Assembly: GCA_019426215.1 (NCBI GenBank)
Contig: CM033393.1
Span: 47,060,645-47,124,644 of the forward strand
DNA length: 64,000 nt
Reading direction: 5' to 3'
Origin: Buddleja alternifolia
Taxonomy: Eukaryota > Streptophyta > Magnoliopsida > Lamiales > Scrophulariaceae
The position numbers and the translations under genes are program-made. Shown piece after piece: positions 38,075 to 49,679 of this stretch; within the stretch, counting starts at the first letter, position 1, and the number at the start of each line of letters is the position of its first letter. The notes below the pieces were generated by a model, which did not search any database, was not told the DNA's origin, and saw only the letters and a list, made by a program, of their open reading frames with translations.

Positions 38075-39862
38075 TTACTTTAGCAAGCCAGATGTTGACA
38101 AGAGTCTTAGTGCTTGGTTCGAATTCTTCAGAACGGCAGAAGATCTTGAAACTTGCATTTTTCTTTTCTTCAAAAATTCCAGTGAATTTTGAACACATTG
38201 AGCAGGTGGTATGTCCTTTAAAATAACAGGTTCCAACCTGTCAAACAAAAAAAAAGAAAAAGAAAGAAAGAAATTTTTAGGTTTATTCTCTTCTTAAGAT
38301 AATATTAGTTCAAGCACATCACATCAAGAGGTTATTTATTGCTTTGCAAGGTTGGGGAATGCATGAAAGAGAGGGAGACGAACCCAGCTTTTTTTTGCCT
38401 TTTCTTTCTTGAGGCAGGCTTCTTCTCAGTTTTCTCGTCCTCCGAGTCTGATGTGAAAACTTTTCTGCAGAGAAGTATGTTTCATTTGAGACCTCATTCA
38501 TACTAACATGAGTAGAGGCACATACACATGCACAAAGAAAGAAAGAAACCACATCAAAAGTAAGAGAAAATACTTCTCATTAGCTGCAAGAAGATTGACA
38601 ATATCATCAGGTAGCATTCCTTTGTTATCCTGAGTCACTTCACGAGTTTCAGTTTCTGTTTCATCTTTGGTGATTTCTTTTTTGGGCAATGACCGAGGGG
38701 TCAATTTCTGTGCCCACTGCCTGCGACGTTCTTTTCCTTCACGAACTACCCTGAAAGAGATTCATTCTTGTTACAATGTATGGCTCTTCAACAATATATA
38801 TATATATATAAAGAGAGAGAGAGAGAGAGAGAGTTAAAGTAGTAGCGTGTTTTACAAAAAAATGATCAGATAAATATGTCATATTTAAGCGCATCCAGAA
38901 CGTGATATCTGAAACTTGATACCGAATTCTCAAAGCCAACATGCTTAAAATGATTTTTTCGACATTGTCATATAATCTAAACAACCTTTCCAAATCAGTT
39001 GTTAGACATTGTCACATAATTTAAACCACCTTTCCAAATGAATTGTTAGACATTGTCACATAATTTAAACAACCTTTCCTGATTAGGCAGGTGTTAACGA
39101 ATCCAATATCATTGAATTGCCCAAGAGGCACACCAAACCTTAAATAGCAAGATTCGAACAAGCATGCAAACTTACACGCAATGCAAAAATCAATAAGCAA
39201 CAATGAAATATGAAGAGTTCATATAAACACTGTCCTTGGATACAAAAGCCAAGATCAAAAATCAAATAGTCAATAGACGAATTACAATTTGGATATCCTA
39301 TATCCTCATTACACAGGTCCCAAAAGATAAAAATAAAATCACAGCAAATGATAAACATCACCAAGAATGCAATCCAATTTCTCGAGTGTGAAGAGCTTCC
39401 GAAGTAACTCAAGTGACTCGAGATGTGCCAGCTAAATATATTGTTGGGTTCTACGATTAGCATTTGAAACTATTCTATCTGAACTCATACTCCTGAAATA
39501 CCAGTAATAGTTATCCCAAACATACCTGGGGCATGAAATGAAAAAACTCAAACTCAATGTCTAACCAACATGGATAATGATATGCAATTGAATCAAGCTC
39601 GTTCGATAAACATATTCTTAAAAGCGGAAAATTAGAATTTTGCCCAACAAAATATATATTTCAAAAATAAAATAAAAATCAATACCTGGCCTTATTTTCT
39701 TTTTGGAGTTTCCTTAGCTCTTCGTCTCGTTGCATCCCCTGGAAAAAAATTCAGAAAAATTACAACATCAATCCCAAAATGTAAAATTTGTTAATCGTAG
39801 GTGACAATTGGGCAAACCTGCTCCAAGGTGAATTCCTCAGGAGCATCGGTGTCACTGTCCAT
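38075..39862 (-). CDS. Small basic nucleolar-type protein, UTP16-like
   Basis: Five exons on the minus strand: 39818-39862, 39686-39738, 38574-38750, 38384-38464, 38075-38237. All borders are GT/AG and phases fit, giving 172 residues from ATG at 39862 to TAA at 38077-38075. The N-terminus is acidic (MDSDTDAPEEFTLEQ), then a charged helix (RDEELRKLQKENKAR), a Ser/Asp/Glu patch (TSDSEDE), a strong KKxR nuclear/nucleolar signal (SRKKRQKKAG), and a conserved-looking C-terminus (NSLEFLKKRKMQVSRSSAVL). This layout resembles the U3 snoRNP-associated UTP16 family, which acts in early 18S rRNA processing. A telo-box lies upstream, as in many ribosome-biogenesis genes. The gene is solid; the UTP16 assignment is moderate. 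Confidence 0.8.
38794..38833. repeat. (TA)n(GA)n microsatellite
   Basis: About nine TA units followed by eleven GA units in the intron upstream of exon 38574-38750 of the UTP16-like gene's minus-strand reading direction. Confidence 0.95.
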
Positions 39863-39940
39863 TTCTCTATCCGACGTATTAATTCTGAAATTTGAAAGTT
39901 CAATTCTGAAATTGAAATTTCCAGAGGATGAATTGAAGGT

Positions 39941-39956
39941 TTTAGGGTTAGGGTTT
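39941..39956 (-). promoter_or_regulatory. Telo-box near the UTP16-like gene start
   Basis: On the minus strand the sequence reads AAAACCCTAACCCTAAAA about 80 bp before the ATG. AAACCCTAA telo-boxes are enriched near transcription starts of plant ribosomal-protein and rRNA-processing genes. Confidence 0.6.
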
Positions 39957-40256
39957 TTGCTGCGCGAGGGCAAAAATATGATGCGGCGAGGAGTAGCGCA
40001 AAGAGTGATCAGCACATGCCAATTAACTTGGATGCTGCCTCGTAGGAAATTACAATTCCACCTATTGTTTTTGTATTATTGAATTAATATCGAATACCTA
40101 TCAAATATTAAATTTCTAATTTCCAGTAATATTAAACTGCAAAGCAAATCATATATTTGATATAAAACTATTTGTTAGTTAGAACTCATATTATTACCCT
40201 CGTATAATATATTACTATATATTGACGAATGATGGGAAAGTACTCATATTTCTGGT

Positions 40257-40529
40257 CAGTGACAGATCTACATTAGGGGTCCCACTAATTTTTTTTTAAT
40301 ATATACATATTTTTTAGTCTTAATTTATAAATTACATTAATGGCCATACTCAAATTTTTAAAGCCCCTCTCAATTCTAACTTCCATCTCACTCTCGGCCT
40401 CTTTCAGAAAATGAAAACTCGTAAATTATAGTTGTAAAATGTAATTTACTAATTATTATTGATTATTTTGTGTTAAAAATATTGTTTAAATTGTGCCCCC
40501 ACTGATCTAAATTTTTAGATCCGCCACTG
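40257..40529. mobile_element. hAT MITE with CAGTGGCGGATCTA ends
   Basis: 273 bp. The right end inverted is CAGTGGCGGATCTAAA; the left is CAGTGACAGATCTACA. Flanks TTTCTGGT (40249-40256) and TTTCTCGT (40530-40537) are an 8-bp duplication with one mutation. CAGTGGCGGATCTA is a recurrent hAT terminus in dicots. Confidence 0.9.
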
Positions 40530-41289
40530 TTTCTCGTACACATTTCGAATTAATCTAATAACCCACGTCTATTTGAATTGAGAAATTCGGACACTAATTT
40601 TTTTTATTTCATATCATACGTTACCATCAATATTTCATTTCAACAATAATTTATTGTTTTATTAAAACTTCAAAATTATAATAAAATTATTATAAGTATT
40701 ATAACTATAGAAATTGTAATACAAATCTGAGTTGCTAAAAAACAAAAACAAAAAAAAATACAAAATTTTGATAATTAATTAAAAAAAAGAATATTTTTAA
40801 CTATATTTTATTATAATTATAAATTAAATAATATAATAACACATGCAAGAAAAATTTATAGCTAAAATTAAGTCGTAAACTATTATATGTCTTCTCTCGA
40901 ACCATGTTTTTACATTTTGTGAAATCATGTTTTACACTTTGTATTTTATTAATACACCTTTAAAAAATTCATGATATACTAGCATTATTGTGCGTAGCAC
41001 ATGACGATTTTTATTATCCCGTATTTAGAGGGGATACTCAAGTTGTGGGCCAAGCTCGTACTTATAAGGTGGGAATTGGGCTGGTTTTTTCAAATTGGGC
41101 CATAGATAAATAAAACGATACTGTATTAGTACACGACTATCTAATTAATATGAAAATTACACTAGTAATACACCTCTAATGAGATTTGAAACAATATCTT
41201 AAGTTTTTTCTTTTAGGACTGTAACGTTTGGCACTTGAGTTAGGCTTTATTGGCAAGATTTTGTAATAATGATAGCCGAATTATTATTT

Positions 41290-41540
41290 AGGAATAATTA
41301 CACTCACACCCCTCAATGATGGAGTAATTACACAAACTTCCCCTCATTAATTGATAATTACAAACACACCCCCTTAGAATCTATTTGTAAAGTTTACAGG
41401 GGGTGCAATTGTAAGAATTGTTACGCACAGGAAATGCAATCGTAAGAAATCTTTAACATAAAGGATTGTTTTTGTAATTATTAATTAGTGAGGGAGGGTT
41501 TGTGTAATTATTCCATGGGGGTGTGAGTGTAATTATTCCT
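41290..41540. mobile_element. Long-TIR MITE (AGGAATAATTACACTCACAC)
   Basis: The two halves are imperfect inverted copies: AGGAATAATTACACTCACAC then ...AATTACACAAAC on both arms. Direct flanks share ATTATTTA (41283-41290 and 41541-41548), 7 or 8 bp depending on where the border is set. No coding capacity. The superfamily (hAT or MULE) is not decided. Confidence 0.85.
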
Positions 41541-41892
41541 ATTATTTATTACTTCCGATCAAGCTAAGAATAGACTATTCCATACACATTAATTTAATTT
41601 AGGTCTATCATCGTCTCTTTCAAGATTTAGACATGCGTGCCAAAAATTCGTAATTGCGCATCTCACTTTTACGAGACCTAATGTCCATATTTGCCACCCT
41701 GCTTCCATATCAACTTTCAATGGTCAAATACTTCTGCTTTGTCCTCAAACAATTATTTTGATATATTACCCTGAGATCGCAATTAGGAAGCGTGACAACT
41801 TATTGAATATTGACTATTGAACAAAAAGAATAGGCTAAAGTAAAGGAAATCATAAAGGGTTATTTTGCTAAAAGAAGTAGAACATACAAATT

Positions 41893-42091
41893 TTTTATTT
41901 TTTTTTTTGGTTTTCCCGCGGGGTGTCGGGGCCAGCTTTCGCGCACTTCGACTAATCCCCGCTCGCGGTGCTAGGCTGCCGCTGGCCAAGTATTATTTTG
42001 ACAACGCTGAGAATCGATCCTGGGAGCACACCAGGTCGATCCCAAGTTGTCCCAGTGGTAACCTTATACCACTGGGCCAAGAGGCTTGGTT
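41893..42091 (-). mobile_element. tRNA-derived SINE with intact 12-bp TSD
   Basis: On the minus strand the element opens with a tRNA-like head: an A box within GCCCAGTGGTATAAGG and a B box resembling GATCGATTCTC. It ends in an A-rich tail (plus-strand T-run at 41893-41914). The duplication AACATACAAATT flanks it exactly at 41881-41892 and 42092-42103. Confidence 0.93.
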
Positions 42092-44447
42092 AACATACAA
42101 ATTATTGTTGTTGTTAGTGAACCAATATAAGTATATAAACCCCCTCCCCTCCCAACTCCATGTTGGCACTATTTAATATGTCCATATTTATTGTAATCAA
42201 ATTTTGATTAAATCCAATATGATAGTTTTCATAAAGATTTGGTACTTTTTATTTTTTTTTACGTATAAAGATCTGGTATTCGTGGACCTTATAATTATTA
42301 TAGTAATTTTTATTGTGTCACTTTATTTATATGAGTTTGATAAGATGAAAAAAAATTAATTATATAGGATGTATTATCCAATTTAACGTGCGAGTTCGTA
42401 GTTGTGGGAGTAAAAGTGAAGTTGGAAGCAATGAAAAGTTGTTGAACAAGTTTGAACGTTTGTTTATTTGAGATATTAATTAACAAGTTTTTGGTTGTTC
42501 ACTTGCTTTTTAACATTTTAAGGAATTTGTAATATCCACAACTCCTTTTATTCTCATTACATGATAATTTTGTTTCACTAATGGGTTAGGTACTTCCCCA
42601 ATTACAGGTGGCACATAAAAACAGCCATGGCGGTTAGTGGTAGTTACGAATTATGATTCAAGGGTGACAATTAGGTGATATCTATACAATATGATAAAAA
42701 AAAAAAAGTGGTATTTTAAGAAAAAATCTTATGAACAACACCATTTGGATAAATGTTTCTAATACACATTATATATATATGTATGTATATACATCTAATG
42801 TACACATGTGTGCATGTATTCAATAATAATTATGTGTTGTGTCCGGCCGTGTTTTTTTTTTTTAATTATTATTATTTGCTTTTTTATTTAATTTCTAGCG
42901 ACTTTATTTGTCTCGTGTGACATGTGTCGAAGCTATATCAATATTTAATTTTATATGGAATATTTTTTCAGAGTGGCCATGTATTATAGGTGTTATAAGT
43001 TGTGAATTTTAATTAACTGGTAATAAATTGTTAGATTATTATTGTCCACCGAGCATCAAATATAGCCCCAATTTGTTCAGATAAGATTTTCTAGTTCAAA
43101 CCCTATTACATTTCTTACTGTATTGACTATTGAATGAATGATACATTTTCAATAAAAACTAATAATTACACGTACTATTTACGCAATTTACAGTAATAGA
43201 ACATCCGATAGGAATTACAATAGAATCTCTCAATTGCAATTTGTCATGCATGCATATTAATTTATTATTTGATCACCTAAAAGTGCCACAAAAGAGAGGC
43301 CACATGCACTAAATATGGGCCCAATGGACCCACAGCCGAAGCGTCTATCCGAGTCCACGGCCCAAACGTCACGGTGGTGCAGCGTTGGGTTTCTCGGTCA
43401 AACAATTCTTTTTCAATTCCCTTGTTGACCGGGTATTTAATTTAAAATTTAAGTAAATGGGTTATTAATTATCTAACATAAAAATATGGCAATAATCAAT
43501 ACACGCATACCTCATCCAAGAAATCAACAATAAGGGACATCTTTTATGGGCATGTAGGGACATCATAATTGATCTTGTAGTAGCATATATTTCGGTTCAC
43601 ACTAAATGACTAGATGGTAGCTCTATTTAAATGTATTCTATGTGTATACTTATCCTCTTAGTTCATAAAACATATAAACAAAAAGCAAGTAAATTACTGT
43701 TCAAATCCAACTTGAAAAATTGAAATTGAGTTCGATATGTTTGTCGAAAGAATCGAGTTTGAATAAGTGTTAATTGAGCCGAGTAAGTAATCGGACTTCA
43801 ATTGCGTGATATTTTATAACTATTTGAGTTGAGTTTGGCCCATGAATTTTTTGAAGTTTGATTGTTATATTTAACCAAATATAAGTTTTTAAAGACCGAT
43901 ATATGATCAAAATAGTCCCGAGGTCAAAGTTGGGAACCTCGGGACACAAGTGCGCAGGGAAGAGTGTACAAAACTTTAAGTCCGGCTTGACTCAAGACAG
44001 ACTAGAGCTTTGTCATTGTCATTTTTGTAGAGTGGTTAGATTATGAATCATTAATACTTATTAACTGATATTTATAGTGTTGATATAAGTCATGAGCTAA
44101 AGCTTTTTTAGTCAGACAACTTGATAAATATTGATAATAGGCTAATATTAATCTAATTTCATAGCGTCCTTAAATTTATTTTACCGTAAATTACCCATGC
44201 TCGTATTAGTGTCATAGCAAGGACCGTTCTTGAATCTAGTCTCGAAATTACGTGATTTGAATCACTAGACTTGTTTTTAAAGTTCTTTGCAACAAATGCT
44301 ACATTACATAGTTCGTTATTATTGTACATGCATAAATTACATGCACACCCCATGAGTTCTCTTTCATAGATTATTAGACTAATTCAAAGTTCAAACAGTA
44401 TACAACACGAGGACTGTAATGGCATTTCAAAACAACTGTCATATACA

Positions 44448-45304
44448 TAGGGCAAAATACACTTTATACCCTTAAACTATTCACTTTGTGTTTATTTAAG
44501 TTCCTGAATTGTAAATATAACAAAAGGATCCCTAAACTATCAAACGTACCAAAATAGTCCCTCACTTTTGAAGGATATATTTGGCTACTTTTTAAAATTG
44601 ATAAATAGTATAACACGAATGTTATTTTTGAATATTAAGTACTTTAAATTTTTATATAATTTATTTTATTTTTAATTTGATAATTATTTAAAATATAATT
44701 TTTTAGATTTTTAAGAAGATTACTTTTTTTTGGATTTTTTGATTTTCAAATATAATACATTTGAATTTCTACTAATTTCTTAAGGGAAATTTACTAAAAC
44801 CTCTTTAACTTTATACCCAAAAAAAAAATTATAATATTTTTCAATCCAAGAAACTCATTTCACCAACTTTTCTTTTCAGAAAATTCAACATTCAGGTTAA
44901 TAAATTTATGAATGTTATTGTTCTTAACCTTCAAAAGCAAAAAAGAATGAATTGTAGTTTTATCTAAAAAAATATTTATATAAAAAATTTATATCGATAA
45001 TTGAAACTAATTTTGAATTTAACTTTACATTTTCAGATTTTTTAATCTTCTTAAAAATTTTAAAATATTTTCTTTAAATAATTACCAAATTAAAATAAAA
45101 AAAATTAAAGTACTTACTAATCAAAAAAAACATTCGTATTATACTATTTATCAATTTTAAAAAGTAGCCAAACCTGTCCATCAAAAATGAGGGAATATTT
45201 TGTTACGTCTAACAATCCAGAGATTGTTTTGTTACATTTGATAATTTAGGGACCTAAATGAGATAAGATGAATAATTTAAGGGTACAAAATGTATTTTGC
45301 CCTA
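44448..45304. mobile_element. Fold-back element with arms over 230 bp
   Basis: The left arm starts TAGGGCAAAATACACTTTAT; the inverted right arm starts TAGGGCAAAATACATTTTGT and stays alignable past 230 bp, including GGCTACTTTTTAAAATTGAT in both. The arms enclose a short AT-rich centre, and there is no ORF. No exact TSD was found. Likely a MULE- or fold-back-type element. Its right end is about 400 bp before the WAKL14-like start codon. Confidence 0.88.
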
Positions 45305-45330
45305 CATTATACATATACATATACATATAC
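45303..45330. repeat. (TATACA)n microsatellite
   Basis: Four to five TATACA/CATATA units directly abutting the fold-back element, in the likely promoter region of the receptor kinase gene. Confidence 0.85.
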
Positions 45331-45710
45331 TTCTCAAGTAGCAAAGTGCGCCAGAGAAACTTCTCTGTTCCGCGGAATTCCACAAAACCCAAACACACGC
45401 TTTCTTCTTCTTTATCTTCCACATTCCACACCACTGTTTCATCAAATTCTGAAAATTTTCAAACCTCTTAAAAACCCATTACTCTGCAACAGCAGCCATG
45501 GAGAAGAATTTGAGGGCCGTTGGAAGTTCAGAAATGACAGAGCAATTACAAAAACACATTAAAAACAGCATTTAATTTCTCCAACCAACATCAACCACCC
45601 TTTAATTCCTCCATTAACACTCTCTCCACAAGTCAACCTTTCAGATTGTCTTTTCCTTTCGCTGTTTCTCCTTGCACCATGCTAGTGATTATTCCTCCTT
45701 TCATCCCACA

Positions 45711-48593
45711 ATGATTTTTCATTTTCACCAAATAGTCATCTCTGCGCTTCTCTCAATTCTAGCAGTTTTGTCCTCTGCGCAGAATATCAGTTCAACTCAG
45801 TGTAATCAAGTTTGTGGCGAAAACCGCGTACAATATCCATTCGGATTCTCCCTTGGATGTGGAATCAAGTTAAATTGTGGTGATAATTTAACAAATATCA
45901 CTATAGGTGATTTCGTCGTTCAAAACGTGGCGTCTGATCGGATTCTAGTCAATCTCCCCGCCAAATGTGACCGTCCGATCGGAAAACTTTCGTCACTCTT
46001 CGGCAAAAACTTCGCGCCAACGTCGCGCAACGGTTTTCTGTTTAAGAACTGCAGCTCGCTTCTCAACAACTGCGTGATTCCGAACAGATTAATTAGGTCT
46101 ACTTTCGCGTCGCTCGAAGCTTGCGATCGCGGGGCAAGTGATCCTTATAACATAAGTTGTTATTCAGATGGAATTGGTAATGGTTCGCAGTTTTTGAATT
46201 ACGAAAACGTGATCAGTAGAGGGAATTGCAGCGTTTTATTCTCTTCGGTTGTGGTTGATTTGAATGAGAATAATAGTAGTATGAGCGGCAGCCCCTCTGT
46301 TTCGCTGGAGTTTCATAAAGTGGAGCTTCAGTGGTGGATTAACGGGAGCTGTAATTGTGATCCAAACGCCAAATGTACGCGGGTTGTAACCCGAGGGGGT
46401 CGACAGGGGTTCCGGTGTAACTGTAACGAAGGGTACACCGGAGATGGTTTCACCGGCGGGGAAGGTTGCCGGAGAGGTTAGTTCAATTCTCATTTATTTA
46501 TTAGTTCATGGCGTGTAAAAGTTACTATTTATGATTGATCATTGCTTAATGGTATTATAATCTTTTTTGGATGGCCTAATTGCAATTTGACTTTGGGGAA
46601 GAGTTGAATTTGACCAATGGGAACTGGAAGCATATGGGGCTGTGTTTGTTAGCATAATATTAGGCGGATGCATTGCTCAAATAAAGTCTAGTTTGATTTG
46701 TTATGAAGTTTTTGTATTGCTGTTAATTGTGGAATTATTGACTTGTTTTTCTCCATTCAGATTAGACTTAGTACTTGGTCAAATAATCCTGCTTTAACAT
46801 CTTGAAATATTCTTATTTTACATTCCCCTAACTGTTTATTCTCTGTTGATTTTCATGTATTTGTTTCAGATTGCAATGGTAGGTTCGTATCTGGTCGATG
46901 TGTAACAAGAGTAGGCATTCTTGTTGGAGGTAGTCTTTGCTCTATTTAGTTATGCATTCTTGATTACAGTTTCGGAGCAAAATATAAACAAGTTCAATCT
47001 CTTGTAAAGCCCGTTTGCAAAAACATGTGTTTTTAGACAAGCGTTGAATTATAAAAAAAGTCGCAAAAGTTTAAAAGAAGTTGAAATTGCAAGCAAAAGA
47101 TATAGAAGTTGTTGATAGAAGCAGTCATAAACATGCTTTTGCTTTTAATCTAGAGAAGCAGAAGCTAACTTGAAACCTAACACTCAAAAACAACTTAAGC
47201 AAAAAATGCACTTTTTTCCGGATTATGCAAACAGGGCCGTAGTTTAGATGGAGTGCAAATCATATATTTATATATTTAATTTTGGCCTGAACACTGTTAA
47301 TGCTGTTTAATTTTAGGAGTTCTTGCTGGAGCCTCTGTGGTGGCTACTCTGGCTGCTATATGGTACTGCTTTAAGAGACGCTCGAAATCTTTGAAGAGCA
47401 AATTGAGTGCAAGGCATCTGCTCTCTGAAGCAGCAGGCAGCTCCAATGTCCCATTCTACCCCTACAAAGAAGTCGAGAGAGCCACAAACGGTTTTTCCGA
47501 GAAACAAAGACTAGGAACAGGTGCCTATGGCACAGTTTATTCAGGAAAGCTCCACAACAATGAATTTGTAGCGATTAAGAAATTAAGATATCGTGATCAT
47601 GACAGTGCCGATCAAGTAATGAACGAGATCAAACTTCTGTCCTCTGTTAGCCACCCAAATTTAGTCCGCCTACTAGGATTTTGCATCGAGAATGAAGAAC
47701 AAATTCTCGTTTACGAGTACATGCCAAACGGGACCTTATCTCAGCATCTTCAAAGAGAAAGAGGCTCTATATTACCATGGACTGTTCGTCTCACCATTGC
47801 TGCTGAAACAGCTCAGGCAATAGCCCACCTCCACTCGGGTATGAATCATCCACCAATATACCACAGAGATATTAAATCTAGTAATATACTTTTAGACTAT
47901 AATTTCAACTCAAAAGTAGCGGATTTCGGGCTTTCAAGATTTGGCATGATAGATAATTCCCACATTTCAACAGCCCCACAAGGGACACCTGGATATGTCG
48001 ACCCTCAATACCATCAAAACTTCCATCTTTCTGATAAAAGCGATGTTTATAGTTTCGGGGTGGTTCTTGTGGAAATTATCACAGCAATGAAAGTAGTTGA
48101 TTTCTCTCGGCCCCACACCGAGATCAATTTGGCTGCACTAGCAATTGATAGGATTGGGAAAGGCCGCATGGATGAGATAATCGATCCATTTCTCGAGCCA
48201 AATAGAGATGCTTGGACATTATCATCTGTACATAGAGTTGCTGAGCTGGCATTTAGATGTCTCGCTTTTCACAGGGACATGAGACCTTCGATGATGGAAG
48301 TGGCGGATGAGCTAGAGCAGATCAGGCTGAGTGGTTGGGCACCGTTGGATGAGAATATGTGTTTAGGATCAACGGTGGGATCTTCCTATTCATCACCGTA
48401 CTATGGAAGTGAGAAATCTCTGAACTCAAGTAAGAAAGTAGGGGTAGGAAGTAAGAGGTTGATTATCCCGCAGATTGGTGATGGCTTGCCTGTAACGAAA
48501 GATAGTTCCCCGGTATCTGTACATGATCCTTGGTTGAGTGAACAAAGCTCACCACCATCAACTAACAGCTTACTGGGTAATCCAGCCCGGTAA
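45711..48593 (+). CDS. WAKL14: Wall-associated receptor kinase-like 14
   Basis: Three exons (45711-46476, 46870-46929, 47317-48593; intron phases agree) encode 700 residues. The start ATG 45711 opens a signal peptide (MIFHFHQIVISALLSILAV). A GUB_WAK-type cysteine-rich, galacturonan-binding ectodomain follows, then an EGF-like segment (CNCDPNAKCT...CNCNEGYTGDGF, about 225-255). A transmembrane helix sits near 276-295 with an RRSK stop-transfer. The Ser/Thr kinase is complete: glycine loop GTGAYG near 342, VAIK lysine near 363, HRD at 458-460, DFG at 478-480, GTPGYVDP. The two-piece arrangement and kinase sequence match the WAKL14/WAKL21 subgroup rather than classical WAKs. It should sit in the plasma membrane and sense cell-wall or secreted ligands; the ligand is unknown. 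The Ser-rich tail (620-700) may be regulatory. Confidence 0.93.
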
Positions 48594-49010
48594 CTGAAGA
48601 TATGCTTATTAAAACCTTCATTTGTGTATGTCTAGAATTTTTGTATTATTTCGTGTAGTGTGAATATAAATGAAATGTTCTGCAATTCTTTTTCCTATTT
48701 GGCCACTTGTGTAATTTATAGCGACAAATTCCTTGAGATCGATTCCCTTTGATAAGCTCTTTTTACATGTGAAATTAGAAAATTTGAAGTTCGAGTTGTA
48801 AGATTAATTGCATCCCTATCTAATTCGAAACATGATGCCTCATTTCTGCGTGGAGTTATCTTCTTTATTGCCTTGTTATATTGATGAAGCATGTTTCTAA
48901 TCAGTGCAGCTAACAATGGAGGCCTTTATTTATATCATTTCACTAATAATCGCATAAGAAAATGTCGATTTGTTGCTATAAAGTTAACATTTTCCAGTAC
49001 TTGGATATGC

Positions 49011-49429
49011 ATGATGGCTGTTAAGTTAATGGCGCCTTGCTTGGTTCTTATCGGAATTTTATTTTCAACACTACTCGGTTTTCATGAATGTATGTTCATT
49101 ATTCCTTTTCTTCACTATCAAACCTTTATTATTGAATTAATTTTTTATTCGGACTAATATTTTCTATCTTATTCTCCAAATAAACCCCTTACTGAATATC
49201 AATAGGCAGCCAGGGCACGGCCAAAGCTGGCTCTTCAGAGATGAAGAAGGGTCGACATCTCAAAGTATTCATCATCCCGAAGAAATGCTTCAAAAGATTA
49301 CTCTGTACATCTGCAAAATGTTGGTGCTGTGCTTTGCATTTAGGTGCTAAATGGCATACCTTGCAATCCTGCATTCGCCATTGTCGCCCTCGCCCTTCCT
49401 CTTCGCCCCCACCCCACACTCGTACATAA
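49011..49429 (+). CDS. Secreted 8-cysteine peptide with CWCC motif (ESF1/MEG-like?)
   Basis: Two exons, 49011-49089 and 49206-49429, join through a GT-AG intron in phase 1 and give 100 residues (99 if ATG 49014 is used). Exon 1 is a clean signal peptide (MMAVKLMAPCLVLIGILFST, ending near GFHE). The mature part is basic and has eight cysteines at about 27, 54, 60, 65, 67, 68, 82 and 86, spaced C-x26-C-x5-C-x4-C-x-CC-x13-C-x3-C, then a Pro/Ser-rich tail. The CWCC core and signal-peptide-exon layout resemble the ESF1/MEG embryo-surrounding peptides; that assignment is tentative. The gene starts 0.4 kb after the WAKL14-like gene on the same strand. The reading depends on the splice join, as neither exon alone makes a full protein. 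Confidence 0.6.
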
Positions 49430-49679
49430 CGAAAAACTATCCTGTTGGAGTCGGAGCAGTTTCAATTTATATGTGAACTAAATTTGTTGTGATAAAAATG
49501 TGTCTGTGTTAATGCAGATGCGTTTAGTTGATTGAAACGAACTAAACTTGAATCAAATTGTGTTTGGTCAATAAACAGAAACAAATAAAATATTTATTTC
49601 CAGAATTACAATTTTATAGAGCACGAACATGAACATTTAATAAAAGAAAAGATCAACAATGTAAATTTCCTCATGATTT

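Larger units (their letters stand above)
40020..45300. other. Gene-free region between UTP16-like and WAKL14-like genes
   Basis: AT-rich DNA with no supported gene. It contains the hAT MITE at 40257, long-TIR MITE at 41290, SINE at 41893 and fold-back element at 44448. 43700-43870 holds degraded GAGTT-type repeats related to the hAT family at 35.8 kb. Confidence 0.6.

Noticed and set aside
41290..41540. Assigning this MITE to Mutator
   Set aside because: The shared flank is 7-8 bp, not a clear 9 bp, so the superfamily is left open.
41893..42091. Possible tRNA gene
   Set aside because: Only A/B-box-like parts are present, followed by an A-tail and flanked by a target duplication: a SINE, not a tRNA.
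45246..45562. Overlapping ORFs in the WAKL14 upstream region
   Set aside because: They start in the fold-back element or microsatellite and run through a UTR-like CT-rich leader; no protein features.
48891..49157. Single-exon 88-aa reading of the signal-peptide ORF
   Set aside because: After FHE the frame turns into intron-like sequence; a GT at 49090 and AG at 49205 give a better two-exon secreted protein.
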